A stretch of 64,000 nucleotides of DNA from Treponema sp. (GCA_022510905.1 JAFLSN010000003.1:1-64000), one strand, 5' to 3'; positions 15,447 through 24,651 are shown, counted from the first letter of the stretch. The notes: a model not told the origin generated them from the letters alone. Translations and numbers: made by a program.

Positions 15447-16578
15447 TCCTGAATTCCAAAACAAAGCTGAAAAAACCAACCACATGGAATCCAACGAGAG
15501 CCACGCAGGTGAACCGCAAAATGCTAAAGACAATCGAAAAAAAGTGCTTGCGGCAAGACATTTGTTTGCAGCTTGGAATGACACATTGGTGCTTAAAAAT
15601 ATTTCGCTGGATGTCTATGCAGGTGAAATGCTGTGCCTCACCGGGCCCAACGGCAGTGGAAAATCAACACTCCTGAATCTGCTGGCAGGAATTGTACCCG
15701 CAGGACTTAAAATTTGTTCCAACGATGGTAACAATTCAGCAGGCCAAAATAGAAATGGCGAGCCAAACTGTACCCAAGAATTTGACAATATACCAGACAA
15801 TATCAGCATGATTTCTGCCACAATGGATACAGATAAAACAGGTACACTGCATCAGCGAAATCTGTTACCATGCATGGCGCATAAAAACATCGCCCCTCAA
15901 TCTGCACCCATTAACCTGAAAAACAACTTGCAGTTATTTACGCGCATCTGGCACCATAAAAGCCCTGCCAACCCATTTCCTGTATGGCTTGAAAACAAAC
16001 CGATTTTGCAGTACAGACCCAAAGCGCTTGCCAAAATCCGGGCATACCTCACACAAACCGAAACAAGCGCCTGGAACTACACAGTGCGAGATGTGGTGCT
16101 CACCGGCAGGTTTGCCCATACTTCACTAAGCGGAATATATACACACCGTGATTATATGGTAACAGATGAAGCACTGGAACAGGTACAGATTTTGCACCTT
16201 GCCAACCGTTCCGTGTTCAGCCTGTCTGGTGGCGAATTTCAAAAAGTGCGCATCGCCCGCTGCCTTGCCCAAGAACCTCACGCCCTTATTTTAGACGAAC
16301 CCGTTGCAAATCTTGACTTTAGCTACCAAACAGAGCTGCTAGAGCTTTTGCAACACCTCGCGCACAAAAACCATTTAGCCGTGCTGGTCTCCATTCATGA
16401 CCTGAACACCGCCGCCCGCTTTGCCGACCGACTCGCAGTGCTCCCCAAATGCCGCCCGCTGATAACCGGAACGCCAAAAACAGTATTGCAACCATCTACG
16501 CTGCAATCAGTTTACGGACACAAATTTGGCACATTTGTGCATCCTGCCTACCAGTGCATTCAAGTGTTCACGATTTAA
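15439..16578 (+). CDS. ABC importer ATPase (BtuD/FecE type) with a large internal insertion
   Basis: A 379-residue ATPase, against ~255 for typical family members. Walker A GPNGSGKST is near residue 70, the signature LSGGEFQKVRIARC near 259, Walker B ALILDEP near 278 and the H-loop SIHD near 312. Between Walker A and the family's usual Q-loop/'TVRDVVLTGR' stretch (~residue 215) there is a low-complexity Asn-, Gln- and Pro-rich insert of roughly 100 residues. The N-terminal ~35 residues are also an extension. Reading frame and neighbours argue that the gene is intact; the insert's role is unknown. Confidence 0.88.
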   Translation: MPNPEFQNKAEKTNHMESNESHAGEPQNAKDNRKKVLAARHLFAAWNDTLVLKNISLDVYAGEMLCLTGPNGSGKSTLLNLLAGIVPAGLKICSNDGNNSAGQNRNGEPNCTQEFDNIPDNISMISATMDTDKTGTLHQRNLLPCMAHKNIAPQSAPINLKNNLQLFTRIWHHKSPANPFPVWLENKPILQYRPKALAKIRAYLTQTETSAWNYTVRDVVLTGRFAHTSLSGIYTHRDYMVTDEALEQVQILHLANRSVFSLSGGEFQKVRIARCLAQEPHALILDEPVANLDFSYQTELLELLQHLAHKNHLAVLVSIHDLNTAARFADRLAVLPKCRPLITGTPKTVLQPSTLQSVYGHKFGTFVHPAYQCIQVFTI

Positions 16579-16654
16579 ATCCAAATACTGGATAAGTGCC
16601 TTGTTAATATGCGGAACATATCCACATTTTTGTAAAATTTAATAAGGAGTTTTT

Positions 16655-16988
16655 GTGAACGCAAAAAAATTGTGTGGACTGTTTGCAGCTTTGTTTGTTT
16701 CTGCGATGATATTCGCTAAATGTTCCGTGCTTACAATTCAAAATGACAAAAGCAAACCCGCCGAAAGATTTTAAAAAATCATCAATGCCGGCAACAAAAC
16801 CATCTATGTTTCCATCTCTGGAAAAATACGGAGCAGACATCGAATTGGCAAATACACTTGTCGCTCCTCATAAAGAAAAACCTGCTGCTATCCATCATGC
16901 AACCGCAAAAACAGATGCATGTTCAACAGGACGGATATTCCCGGTCAAGGCAACATTTTTTGCAAGTCCTGCATTTTATAGATACTGA
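16655..16988 (+). pseudogene. Small secreted protein gene, apparently broken by a stop and a frameshift
   Basis: A GTG start with an AAGGAG ribosome site opens a 39-codon frame beginning MNAKKLCGLFAALFVSAMIF, a good signal peptide, that stops at 16774. Reading through the stop in the same frame gives 'KIINAGNKTIYVSISGK', which looks like coding sequence, and the +1 frame from about 16815 to 16988 continues with 'YGADIELANTLVAPHKEKPA'. This is consistent with one secreted protein of about 110 residues that has acquired a stop and a frameshift. Alternatively the 39-residue peptide is a real small secreted protein. No family is recognised. Confidence 0.35.
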
Positions 16989-17064
16989 GCAACAAAAACA
17001 ACGTCCATTCCGCAGAAAAATACATTCTTTTTTTATATTATTTGGCATAAACAATATCTTTTCG

Positions 17065-17093
17065 TTGACCGCAAAACAAATTGGCTGTATAAT
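17065..17093 (+). promoter_or_regulatory. Strong promoter of ppdK
   Basis: TTGACC (17065-17070), a 17-bp spacer and a perfect TATAAT (17088-17093) lie 27 bp before the ppdK start, with an excellent GGAGGA ribosome site in between. This is the best sigma-70 type promoter in the window and implies high expression. Confidence 0.75.
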
Positions 17094-17119
17094 TTCTTTC
17101 AAATATACATGGAGGACAT

Positions 17120-19966
17120 ATGGCTAAAACCAAATATGTTTATTTCTTTGGTGATGGCGACGCAGAAGGCGATGAAAGCATGCGTGCCGAACTTGGTGGA
17201 AAAGGTGCCAACCTTGCACAGATGGCAAAAAAGCCTTTGAGCTTACCCGTTCCATCAGGGTTTACTATTTCTACAGATGTGTGTCAGGCATACTACAAGC
17301 TGGGCAAGGACTATCCTTCAGGGCTCCGTGAAGAAGTTGCCAAGTATTTGACAAAGCTTGAAAAATCAATGGGCAAAAAGCTGGGTGACGAAAAAGACCC
17401 GCTGCTCGTTTCCGTGCGTTCCGGTGCCGCAATTTCCATGCCGGGCATGATGGACACCATTCTGAATCTTGGTCTTAACGACAAATCAGTTCTTGGTCTT
17501 GCAAAAAAAACTGAAAACCCGCGCTTTGCCTGGGATGCCTACCGCCGCTTCATCCAGATGTTCGGCGACGTGGCGATGGGTGTGGAACATGCGAAGTTCG
17601 AAGCAATTATCGACGATGTAAAATCACACCGTGGTATCAAGCAGGACACGGATCTGACCGTTGAAGAGCTGCAGGAAATCGTGACCAAATACAAGACCCT
17701 GTACAAAAAAGAAAAGGGCGAAGACTTCCCGCAAGACCCAAAAGAACAGATGTGGGCCGCCATTGGTGCCGTGTTCGGTTCCTGGATGAACCCCCGCGCC
17801 ATCAAATACCGCGAGCTGAACAACATCAAAGAAGGTGCCCTCAAGGGAACAGCCGTTACTGTTATGGCCATGGTGTTCGGCAACAAGGGCGAAACATCCG
17901 GTACAGGTGTGTGCTTCAGCCGCGACCCCTCGAACGGCAACAAAGTGTTCATGGGTGAATATCTGATGAACGCTCAGGGCGAAGACGTGGTCGCCGGCAT
18001 CCGCACGCCGCAGCACCTTTCCCAGCTCAAAGAAACCAACGCCAAAATTTACGACCAGCTTGACAAAATCCGCGAGCGCCTTGAAAAGCACTACCGAGAC
18101 ATGCAGGATATGGAATTCACCGTGGAAGAAGGCAAGCTGTACATGTTGCAGTGCCGCAACGGTAAACGCACCGGTCCCGCCGCTGTTAAGATTGCGGTTG
18201 ATTTGGTAAACGAAAAGCTGCTTACAAAGGAACAGGCGCTTCTCCGTGTGGAACCCGAGCAGCTCGACCAGCTCTTGCACCCCACGCTTGACCCCAAAAC
18301 AGTCAAGTCAACACAGGCCATCGCAAACGGTCTCAACGCTTCTCCTGGAGCCGGTTCCGGACAGATTGTATTCACCGCCGACGAAGCTGAAGAATGGGCC
18401 AAAAACGGCAAAAAAGTCATCTTGGTGCGCAAGGAAACATCGCCGGAAGACATTGCTGGCATGAACGCCGCGGAAGGCATTCTGACTTCGACAGGTGGAC
18501 GCACTTCACATGCTGCCGTTGTTGCACGTGGCATGGGCAAACCCTGCGTGTCCGGCTGCGCCGATGTAAAGTTCACCGGCAAAGACGAAGTAACCATTGG
18601 CACCAAAGTGCTCAAAAAAGGTGACAGCATTACTATTGATGGAACCAGCGGCAACGTGTACGCGGGAGTGCTCCCCGTGGTTCCTGCAACAATTTCTGGC
18701 GAGCTCAAAACATTCCTCAGCTGGTGCGATGAAGTGCGCGACAAGTCCGTGCGCAAGGCTACCGGTGGAGCAGCAATCAAAGGCTTCCAGATTCGTGCCA
18801 ACGCCGACCAGCCTGACCAGGCTCAGAACGCATTCAATTTTGGTGCTGATGGCGTGGGTCTGTGCCGCACAGAACACATGTTCTTTGACCCCGAAAAGCT
18901 TCCGTATTTCCGCGCAATGATTATTGCCGAGGATACCGCCGCCCGCAAAGCTGCGCTGGCAAAAATCCTTCCTCTCCAGAAGAAGGACTTTGCTGGAATA
19001 ATCAAGGCAATGGAAGGCAAACCTGTTACCATCCGTCTGCTTGATCCGCCGCTCAACGAATTTGTTCCCAAGCCGAACGCCACCGCAGAAATCGCATCTC
19101 TGGCAAAGGACTTGAACATGGACGTGAACAAGCTTTCCGTAAAGATTAACGCTTTGCAAGAAGCCAACCCCATGCTCGGTCACCGTGGCTGCCGTCTGGC
19201 AATCACATATCCGGAAATTTATGCAATGCAGGTTGAAGCCATAGCGCTCGCAACTGCTGAAGCAGAAAAAGCCGGAATCAAAACAAACGTTCAGATTATG
19301 ATTCCGAACGTGGTGACATACCGCGAAGTAAAACAGATTCGTGAGCAGGCGCTCGAAATCATCGCCAAAGTGAACGGACAGAAGGGCACAAGCCTCAAGT
19401 TCCAGATTGGTACAATGATTGAATTCCCACGTGCCGCGCTCACCGCCGACCAGATTGCAAGCGCAGATTTGGGTGGCGCTGAATTCTTCAGCTTTGGTAC
19501 AAATGACCTTTCACAGACTACGTTCGGCTTTAGCCGTGACGACTATGGCAAGTTCATTGATTCCTACCTTAAACAGAACGTGCTTGAAAACGACCCGTTC
19601 AAGACGCTTGACCCAGATGGCCCTGGTGCTCTCATGGAAATTGCCCGCAACAAGGGCCGTTCCGTGAACCCTGCGCTGCACCTTGGCATTTGTGGCGAAC
19701 ACGGCGGCGATCCTGCTTCCATTGAATTCTGCTACAACATCGGCTTGAACTATGTTTCTTGCTCTCCGTTCCGTGTGCCAATCGCCCGTCTTGCCGGTGC
19801 GCAGGCTGTGATTCACGCAGACCTCGCAGCCAAAAAAGAAAAAGCATCTGCAAAAAAGGCCGCACCAGCCAAAAAGTCAACAACGGCAAAAGAAACGAAG
19901 TCTACAACAAAAAAAACAACAGCTTCCGCAAAAAAGCCGGCCGCAAAGAAGACTACTAAAAAGTAA
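17120..19966 (+). CDS. ppdK: Pyruvate, phosphate dikinase with a basic C-terminal tail
   Basis: A 948-residue enzyme interconverting pyruvate, ATP and Pi with PEP, AMP and PPi; in fermentative bacteria it often runs in the glycolytic direction. The N-terminal nucleotide-binding part has GGKGANLAQM; the swivelling domain has the phospho-accepting His 464 in GGRTSHAAVVARGMG; the TIM-barrel domain has GLCRTEHMF, GHRGCRLAITYPE and LGICGEHGGDP. The catalytic protein ends at about residue 904, the usual length; the final ~44 residues are almost only Lys, Ala, Thr and Ser with AAKK/PAKK repeats, like a histone H1 tail. It is a single-gene unit with its own promoter and terminator. Confidence 0.96.
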   Translation: MAKTKYVYFFGDGDAEGDESMRAELGGKGANLAQMAKKPLSLPVPSGFTISTDVCQAYYKLGKDYPSGLREEVAKYLTKLEKSMGKKLGDEKDPLLVSVRSGAAISMPGMMDTILNLGLNDKSVLGLAKKTENPRFAWDAYRRFIQMFGDVAMGVEHAKFEAIIDDVKSHRGIKQDTDLTVEELQEIVTKYKTLYKKEKGEDFPQDPKEQMWAAIGAVFGSWMNPRAIKYRELNNIKEGALKGTAVTVMAMVFGNKGETSGTGVCFSRDPSNGNKVFMGEYLMNAQGEDVVAGIRTPQHLSQLKETNAKIYDQLDKIRERLEKHYRDMQDMEFTVEEGKLYMLQCRNGKRTGPAAVKIAVDLVNEKLLTKEQALLRVEPEQLDQLLHPTLDPKTVKSTQAIANGLNASPGAGSGQIVFTADEAEEWAKNGKKVILVRKETSPEDIAGMNAAEGILTSTGGRTSHAAVVARGMGKPCVSGCADVKFTGKDEVTIGTKVLKKGDSITIDGTSGNVYAGVLPVVPATISGELKTFLSWCDEVRDKSVRKATGGAAIKGFQIRANADQPDQAQNAFNFGADGVGLCRTEHMFFDPEKLPYFRAMIIAEDTAARKAALAKILPLQKKDFAGIIKAMEGKPVTIRLLDPPLNEFVPKPNATAEIASLAKDLNMDVNKLSVKINALQEANPMLGHRGCRLAITYPEIYAMQVEAIALATAEAEKAGIKTNVQIMIPNVVTYREVKQIREQALEIIAKVNGQKGTSLKFQIGTMIEFPRAALTADQIASADLGGAEFFSFGTNDLSQTTFGFSRDDYGKFIDSYLKQNVLENDPFKTLDPDGPGALMEIARNKGRSVNPALHLGICGEHGGDPASIEFCYNIGLNYVSCSPFRVPIARLAGAQAVIHADLAAKKEKASAKKAAPAKKSTTAKETKSTTKKTTASAKKPAAKKTTKK

Positions 19967-19990
19967 TCTGGTGCCCTGAACAGCGGTGCA

Positions 19991-20024
19991 AGCCCCTTCC
20001 GTTTTGGAAGGGGCTTTTTCTTTA
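19991..20024 (+). terminator. Rho-independent terminator of ppdK
   Basis: A perfect 10-bp stem (AGCCCCTTCC 19991-20000 with GGAAGGGGCT 20006-20015), a 5-nt loop and a T-rich run lie 25 bp after the ppdK stop. A textbook intrinsic terminator. Confidence 0.92.
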
Positions 20025-20217
20025 CTTCGTTTCCGCACGAATCAAACCATGTACACATTCAGAGCATTTTGTGCTATGCTAGCCGCAGCCTCACGAAAGA
20101 AACCAACATCGGAAGGTGTGACAGCCGGATGCAATTTGAATCCCAACACAAGCAGTGCCGCATCATTTGTATCCGCAGAACATATGACAGCCGTTTTTAC
20201 ACAAAAAAGGAACCATT

Positions 20218-21012
20218 ATGAAAAAAATCGCAAACTTTCACACGCACACATATCTTTGCCACCACGCCAAAGGTGCCCCCGCACACTACACCGCGCAGGC
20301 AATCAAAGAAGGCTGCACCGCGCTTGGATTTAGCGATCACTGCCCCTATCCCGACAATTTTGAAGACATTTGGCCGAACATCCGCATGGGTGTGAACGAA
20401 GTTCCGCAGTATTTTGCAGAAATTGAGCAAGCACGAAAAATGGCACCGTTTCCAATTTATGCAGGTTTTGAATGTGAGTACGATGCCCGTTTTTTGAGCT
20501 GGTACCGCGACGAGCTTCTGGGCGCATACAACGCGCAGTATTTGGTGCTGGGCTCGCACTGGGTTACCATCGGAAACAGCCACAAATATTGTCCCAATGC
20601 TGAAGGAACGGAGCTTAACCGCTACATTGACCAAACGATTGACGGCATGCGTACAGGTCTCTTCGCGTTTCTTGCACACCCCGACCTGTTTATGATGTCC
20701 TACAAAGAATGGGATGCCCAGTCAAAAGCCTGTCTGGGAGCCCTGCTTGATGCCGCAATTGATTTAGACATGCTGCTCGAAATAAACGGACTTGGATGCA
20801 GTCGTGAACCGAACAATACCGCAAATGGAATGCGCTACCCATATCCGTATGTTGAATTTTGGGAGATGGTGGCAGACAGCAAAGCGCGCGTTATATGCAA
20901 CTCCGATGCACACGAAAGCCAAACTGTCATCTTAAATGCCTGGAAAGCCCGCGATTTTGCAGGACGATTTGGAATTATTCCGCAGGAATTACCTGATTTT
21001 GCAAAAAACTGA
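20218..21012 (+). CDS. Histidinol-phosphatase, PHP family
   Basis: A 264-residue metal-dependent phosphatase. PHP-domain metal ligands are visible: HTHT at residues 8-11, SDHCPYP near 39-45, GFECEY near 83, GSHW near 119, AHPDLF near 157 and NSDAHE near 227. It fits the HisJ/HisK group that removes phosphate from histidinol phosphate, although PHP enzymes can act on other sugar or nucleotide phosphates and no other his gene is nearby. A GGAACC sequence upstream of the ATG is a mediocre ribosome site. It lies after the ppdK terminator as a single gene. Confidence 0.85.
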   Translation: MKKIANFHTHTYLCHHAKGAPAHYTAQAIKEGCTALGFSDHCPYPDNFEDIWPNIRMGVNEVPQYFAEIEQARKMAPFPIYAGFECEYDARFLSWYRDELLGAYNAQYLVLGSHWVTIGNSHKYCPNAEGTELNRYIDQTIDGMRTGLFAFLAHPDLFMMSYKEWDAQSKACLGALLDAAIDLDMLLEINGLGCSREPNNTANGMRYPYPYVEFWEMVADSKARVICNSDAHESQTVILNAWKARDFAGRFGIIPQELPDFAKN

Positions 21013-21044
21013 TTGCATTTTATCGCATCTGGCCCTATAATAAA

Positions 21045-21082
21045 TGGGTACAGATTCCTCAGTATAAAACAATCTGTACCCA
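21045..21082. promoter_or_regulatory. Inverted repeat upstream of the MocR-like gene (candidate operator)
   Basis: A perfect 12-bp inverted repeat: TGGGTACAGATT (21045-21056) and its complement AATCTGTACCCA (21071-21082) with a 14-bp spacer, just downstream of a TATAAT (21036-21041) and 22 bp before the GTG start of the GntR/MocR gene. The position suits an autoregulatory operator. No T-run follows, so it is not a terminator. The GGGTACAG core recurs elsewhere in the window. Confidence 0.5.
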
Positions 21083-21103
21083 CAACCGTGCCAAGGAGCC
21101 TTT

Positions 21104-22699
21104 GTGATTCCAGTTCCGTTTTCATTGGACAGTACCAGCAAAGTCAAGCTGTACCACCAGCTGTACAGCAACATTATCACTTCCATTGAAACTGGCGTAT
21201 ACAGTTACGGCTCAAAACTGCCGTCAGTGCGGGTGCTTTCTTCCAAGCTGAATATCAGTCGCAACACAGTTACAAAAGCTTATGCAGACCTTGAAAAAGC
21301 CGGATATGTTATTTCATTTGAAAAAAGCGGCTATTTTGTTGCTGAAAAAAACGCCATAGAACTCGCAAAAAAAAGAGGCACAAAAGCGGCGGTCAAAATC
21401 ACTTCCGACAATGAATCAATTCCAACCGTGGATGCCATTTTAAAGCAGCGCCTGTCTTTTGATTCCGCAGACGGAATGGCTCCACGGCTTTCTCTAAATC
21501 TAGGTGAATCTTTTTCTCCGCAGGAAATCGGGACTTTCAGCGTTGCACATTCCGCCAAAACAGACTCTCCCAACCACGTAACGCAGAATGCCCCTGAATT
21601 TCAATCTACCGACGGACAGGCTTTTGCAGACGCTGTTCCTGCTTTAGAATCCATGCTGATTGTTGCGCCGGCAAAAAACGATACACCAATGGCACAATCG
21701 CCAGATTACAGGCCAAGTGCAACAAATTCCACAGAAAAAAAGGAGGAAGAACCCATGACGCAGACAGGCGATTCCACAGACCCTTTTGCAATTTTTAATG
21801 AAGCCGTTTCTTACGAAGTAGAAAACGCCCGGGAATTTTTGGTTGAAGACCATTATGGCGACTCTGTAAATCCGTTGGAAAGTCTGGCGCGTTCTTACAG
21901 CCGGGTTCTGTACCAAAAACCAGAACTGCTGACCACTCAGCAGGAACCGTTCGGCGAAACACAATTCCGCACAGCTATTGCAAATTTTCTGTTCCGCTTC
22001 CATTCAATTCAAGCGGCACCTGACTCGATTATCACGGGTTCGGGCATTGAAGGGCTTTTGGCAAACATCGTGCTCTTGAACAGCATAAAAAATCCTTCAA
22101 ACCAAAAAGCAAACGGCCTTCTGCAAAGGGCGCAGCAGGCGGCCTTGGGAAATACGCAGCATGTCGTGCCGAGCATTGCAATTCCAGCCAAAACAGATAA
22201 AAACATCCAGACGGTTTTTAAAAATGCGGAAATTGCAGTGACCGAAGTATTCTGCGATGACAACGGAATCAGCGAAATAGCACTGCGCAATTCAGACGCA
22301 ACAATGGTGCTGGTAAGTCCAAAAGACCTTGTTTCCACAACTATTGACATAAGCCCCGAACGCCGCAACGATTTACTTGCCTGGGCAAACGAAAAACCGT
22401 ACCGTTATATCATTGAATATGACACAGAAATTGCCGTGCACGGAGCGCCCACGCTAAAAAGTGAAGACACAAACGAAAAAGTTATTTACATCGGAACACT
22501 TTCAGATTTAATCGGAAAAAGCGTGAATGCATCTTGGTTGATTCTGCCAGCAGAGCTGCATACTGAATATCAAACACAATTTGAAAGCATTGCCTGCTCA
22601 CTTTCGTTGCTTGACCAATATGCGCTGATAGACTATTTAAACACCGGCGAACTTGACGAATACCTTGTTCGGGTTTCACCACATGAAAATTTTCAATAG
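21104..22699 (+). CDS. MocR-like (GntR plus aminotransferase-fold) regulator, degenerate
   Basis: A 531-residue protein starting at GTG 21104 with an AAGGAG ribosome site. Residues 1-83 are a GntR winged helix (LPSVRVLSSKLNISRNTVTKA). Residues ~240-531 match the fold-type I aminotransferase domain of MocR regulators ('YQKPELLTTQQEPFGETQFRTAIANFLF', 'DSIITGSGIEGLLANIV'). Two oddities stand out: the PLP-binding Lys of the usual T-F-S-K stretch is Asp 468 here (YIGTLSDLIG), and the protein stops soon after 'QYALIDYLNTGEL', lacking the usual C-terminal ~80-100 residues. A ~150-residue low-complexity linker joins the domains. It may regulate without binding PLP, or be decaying. Confidence 0.8.
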   Translation: MIPVPFSLDSTSKVKLYHQLYSNIITSIETGVYSYGSKLPSVRVLSSKLNISRNTVTKAYADLEKAGYVISFEKSGYFVAEKNAIELAKKRGTKAAVKITSDNESIPTVDAILKQRLSFDSADGMAPRLSLNLGESFSPQEIGTFSVAHSAKTDSPNHVTQNAPEFQSTDGQAFADAVPALESMLIVAPAKNDTPMAQSPDYRPSATNSTEKKEEEPMTQTGDSTDPFAIFNEAVSYEVENAREFLVEDHYGDSVNPLESLARSYSRVLYQKPELLTTQQEPFGETQFRTAIANFLFRFHSIQAAPDSIITGSGIEGLLANIVLLNSIKNPSNQKANGLLQRAQQAALGNTQHVVPSIAIPAKTDKNIQTVFKNAEIAVTEVFCDDNGISEIALRNSDATMVLVSPKDLVSTTIDISPERRNDLLAWANEKPYRYIIEYDTEIAVHGAPTLKSEDTNEKVIYIGTLSDLIGKSVNASWLILPAELHTEYQTQFESIACSLSLLDQYALIDYLNTGELDEYLVRVSPHENFQ

Positions 22700-22751
22700 A
22701 TTCTGAAAGTATGTGCAAAAATCGGCACGGTCGTTTGCGCAAAAAAAACAG

Positions 22752-23663
22752 CTAAAAAATAGTTTCACCAAGCAGGCGCGAAGCTAATTGCACTGCCATT
22801 GCAGCAGTTTGGTTCCGAACATCTAGCACAGGATTCACTTCGACAATTTCCATGGAACGAACAAGTCCTAGGCTTGCCATGTCTTCCATCAGCAAAAGTC
22901 CTTCGCGATAATTCAATCCTCCTGGAAGCGGAATTCCTGTGCCCGGGGCAAACATGGGATCAAGCGCGTCCATGTCGAAACTCACATGTACCATATCGCA
23001 TCGGGTTTTAAAAAACAGCTTTACTTTTTTTAGCACCTCAGCAAAGCCTTGCCGGTCTATGTCGCTCATGGTGAATGCTGTTACGCCAGCTTTGTGCATA
23101 AGCTCTCGTTCCCCAGAATCAATATCTCGCAGACCTAGGTAGCAGATATTATGGGCGTCAATTTTTGCGCCGTCATAGTACAAATTCACCAATTCAGGAA
23201 TGCCGTATCCCGCGCTAGCGCTCAGACATTCGCCATGAATGTTTCCGCTGGGACTTGTTTCGGCTGTGTTGAAATCTCCGTGCGCGTCAACATACAGCAC
23301 ACCAAGCCTCTGCTGATTTTTTTTTGCACAGGCGCTCATGCCCGCAATGGTTCCCAACGCAATAGAATGGTCGCCACCAAGCACCAATGGAAAATCGCCG
23401 GCAAGCGCAGAACGTTCCACTTCGGCGGCAAGTGCTGTACAGGCCATGACAATGGGCCGCAAGTATTTTGCCTTGAGATTGCTACCGATGTCGGCATATT
23501 CCTGCGCTTCTATAGGAATTGGATTTTTGTTGTTTGAAACCGTATGTCCAAGCGATTCAAGTTTTGTGCGAAGCCCCGCCAACCGAATCGCAGAAGGCCC
23601 CATGTCGCTTCCATGCCGACTGGCACCAAAATCAAGCGGCATTTCTATGACGTGGATATTCAT
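22752..23663 (-). CDS. rocF: Arginase
   Basis: A 303-residue ureohydrolase that splits arginine to ornithine and urea. The binuclear Mn ligands are all present: GGDHSIALG (His), DAHGDFN (Asp-His-Asp) and SFDMDALDP (Asp-Asp), plus the arginase-type 'SGNIHGECLSAS' and EVNP. The N-terminus 'MPLDFGASRHGSDMGPSAIR' is typical of true arginases rather than agmatinases. No Shine-Dalgarno is visible; a promoter -10 ends 6 nt before the ATG. It is convergent with the MocR-like gene. Confidence 0.93.
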   Translation of the reverse strand: MNIHVIEMPLDFGASRHGSDMGPSAIRLAGLRTKLESLGHTVSNNKNPIPIEAQEYADIGSNLKAKYLRPIVMACTALAAEVERSALAGDFPLVLGGDHSIALGTIAGMSACAKKNQQRLGVLYVDAHGDFNTAETSPSGNIHGECLSASAGYGIPELVNLYYDGAKIDAHNICYLGLRDIDSGERELMHKAGVTAFTMSDIDRQGFAEVLKKVKLFFKTRCDMVHVSFDMDALDPMFAPGTGIPLPGGLNYREGLLLMEDMASLGLVRSMEIVEVNPVLDVRNQTAAMAVQLASRLLGETIF

Positions 23664-23669
23664 TCTGCT

Positions 23670-23698
23670 ATGGTACTATGGCTGTGTTTTTTTTGCAA
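23670..23698 (-). promoter_or_regulatory. Arginase promoter giving a probably leaderless mRNA
   Basis: On the minus strand TTGCAA (23698-23693), a 17-bp spacer and TACCAT (23675-23670) are followed after only 6 nt by the arginase ATG. Transcription would start at or next to the start codon, and there is no ribosome-binding site in between. Confidence 0.5.
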
Positions 23699-23792
23699 CG
23701 GTAAGTTGCGCTTTTAAATTGAAGCTGCATCGATTCAATTAAAAACGGCTCCACGCTATGACAATGATGCCGTTTTTGCGAAGCCAAGATAA

Positions 23793-24578
23793 TTATGATT
23801 GGCCAAAAATTTCATCACGATGCTGGTGCCCCAGCATTTGCAAAGCCTGTGGAAGGGTACAGTCTGGATGGGTTGCCTGAAACTGATTCAAGTCAACCAA
23901 AAACCGGTTCATCGAAAAATGCTGATACACGTACACTTCATTCCATGCGGAATTCATGGTGCCAGATGGATTTTTATAAGCGGCCTTAAAACTGTCGCGG
24001 TAAGGAATAAACAGGCCACGCCCTTTTAGCTCTGAATATCCAACGAGCCATAACTGGGGTACAGATTGCGCAGATCTGGCTCCATGAATCAGAGATTGAT
24101 GAAGATTTGCGGCCGCCTGAGCCATAGCAACCTGGCTCTGAAATATAAGGGTACAGATTTTTTCGCCGCCGTGCTTTTGCAAATATCGCAAGTGCGTTGT
24201 TTTTGCAGTATGCACGGGTGTCTTATTCATAATCACAACATTTTTGCGAAAATCAATTTGCAGTTCTGAATTTCTTTGAAAAAATCCGTCCGCAATACGC
24301 CCGCTCTGCCCGACCAAGTATTTGCGGTTGATTGCAAGCTGTTCTTCTTTTCCTGGATTATCTCCAATCACTATCAAGCGAATTTCATCATTTATGGTAA
24401 CAGAATCATAGGCAGTATTATATACAACCGCCGTTTCGACAGGATATTCAGGAGTGTCTTTTCTGGCCGCGTCCTGTTGCAATGGGTACAGATGTTCAGC
24501 CCATTCATTCCAAAGGGTACAGTTTTTTTTGAAAGAATCCCGATAGGTACAGAAAGCAGTCCACTGAGCCTCTGTCAT
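23793..24578 (-). CDS. Uracil-DNA glycosylase superfamily protein
   Basis: A 261-residue protein. 'RLIVIGDNPGKEEQ' near residue 67 corresponds to the GExPG/GxDPG water-activating motif of the UDG superfamily, followed by 'VGQSGRIADGFF' and 'NVVIMNKTPVHT', the N-K/T-P segment. It is therefore a candidate repair glycosylase for deaminated bases, acting on DNA; the exact UDG family (4/5-like or an uncharacterised group) cannot be fixed by eye. The gene carries six copies of the octamer CTGTACCC (sense strand), an unusual density. An AGAGGTG ribosome site precedes the ATG. Confidence 0.75.
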   Translation of the reverse strand: MTEAQWTAFCTYRDSFKKNCTLWNEWAEHLYPLQQDAARKDTPEYPVETAVVYNTAYDSVTINDEIRLIVIGDNPGKEEQLAINRKYLVGQSGRIADGFFQRNSELQIDFRKNVVIMNKTPVHTAKTTHLRYLQKHGGEKICTLIFQSQVAMAQAAANLHQSLIHGARSAQSVPQLWLVGYSELKGRGLFIPYRDSFKAAYKNPSGTMNSAWNEVYVYQHFSMNRFLVDLNQFQATHPDCTLPQALQMLGHQHRDEIFGQS

Positions 24579-24651
24579 TGCACACCTCTTTTATTCAGTT
24601 TATCACAAAAACAATTCTCATTCAATTATTGGAAAAATTTAAAGTTCTGTT

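Noticed and set aside
17539..18801. Long antisense frames inside ppdK (137, 218 and 236 codons)
   Set aside because: They are shadows caused by the codon bias of the highly expressed ppdK gene; no start signals.
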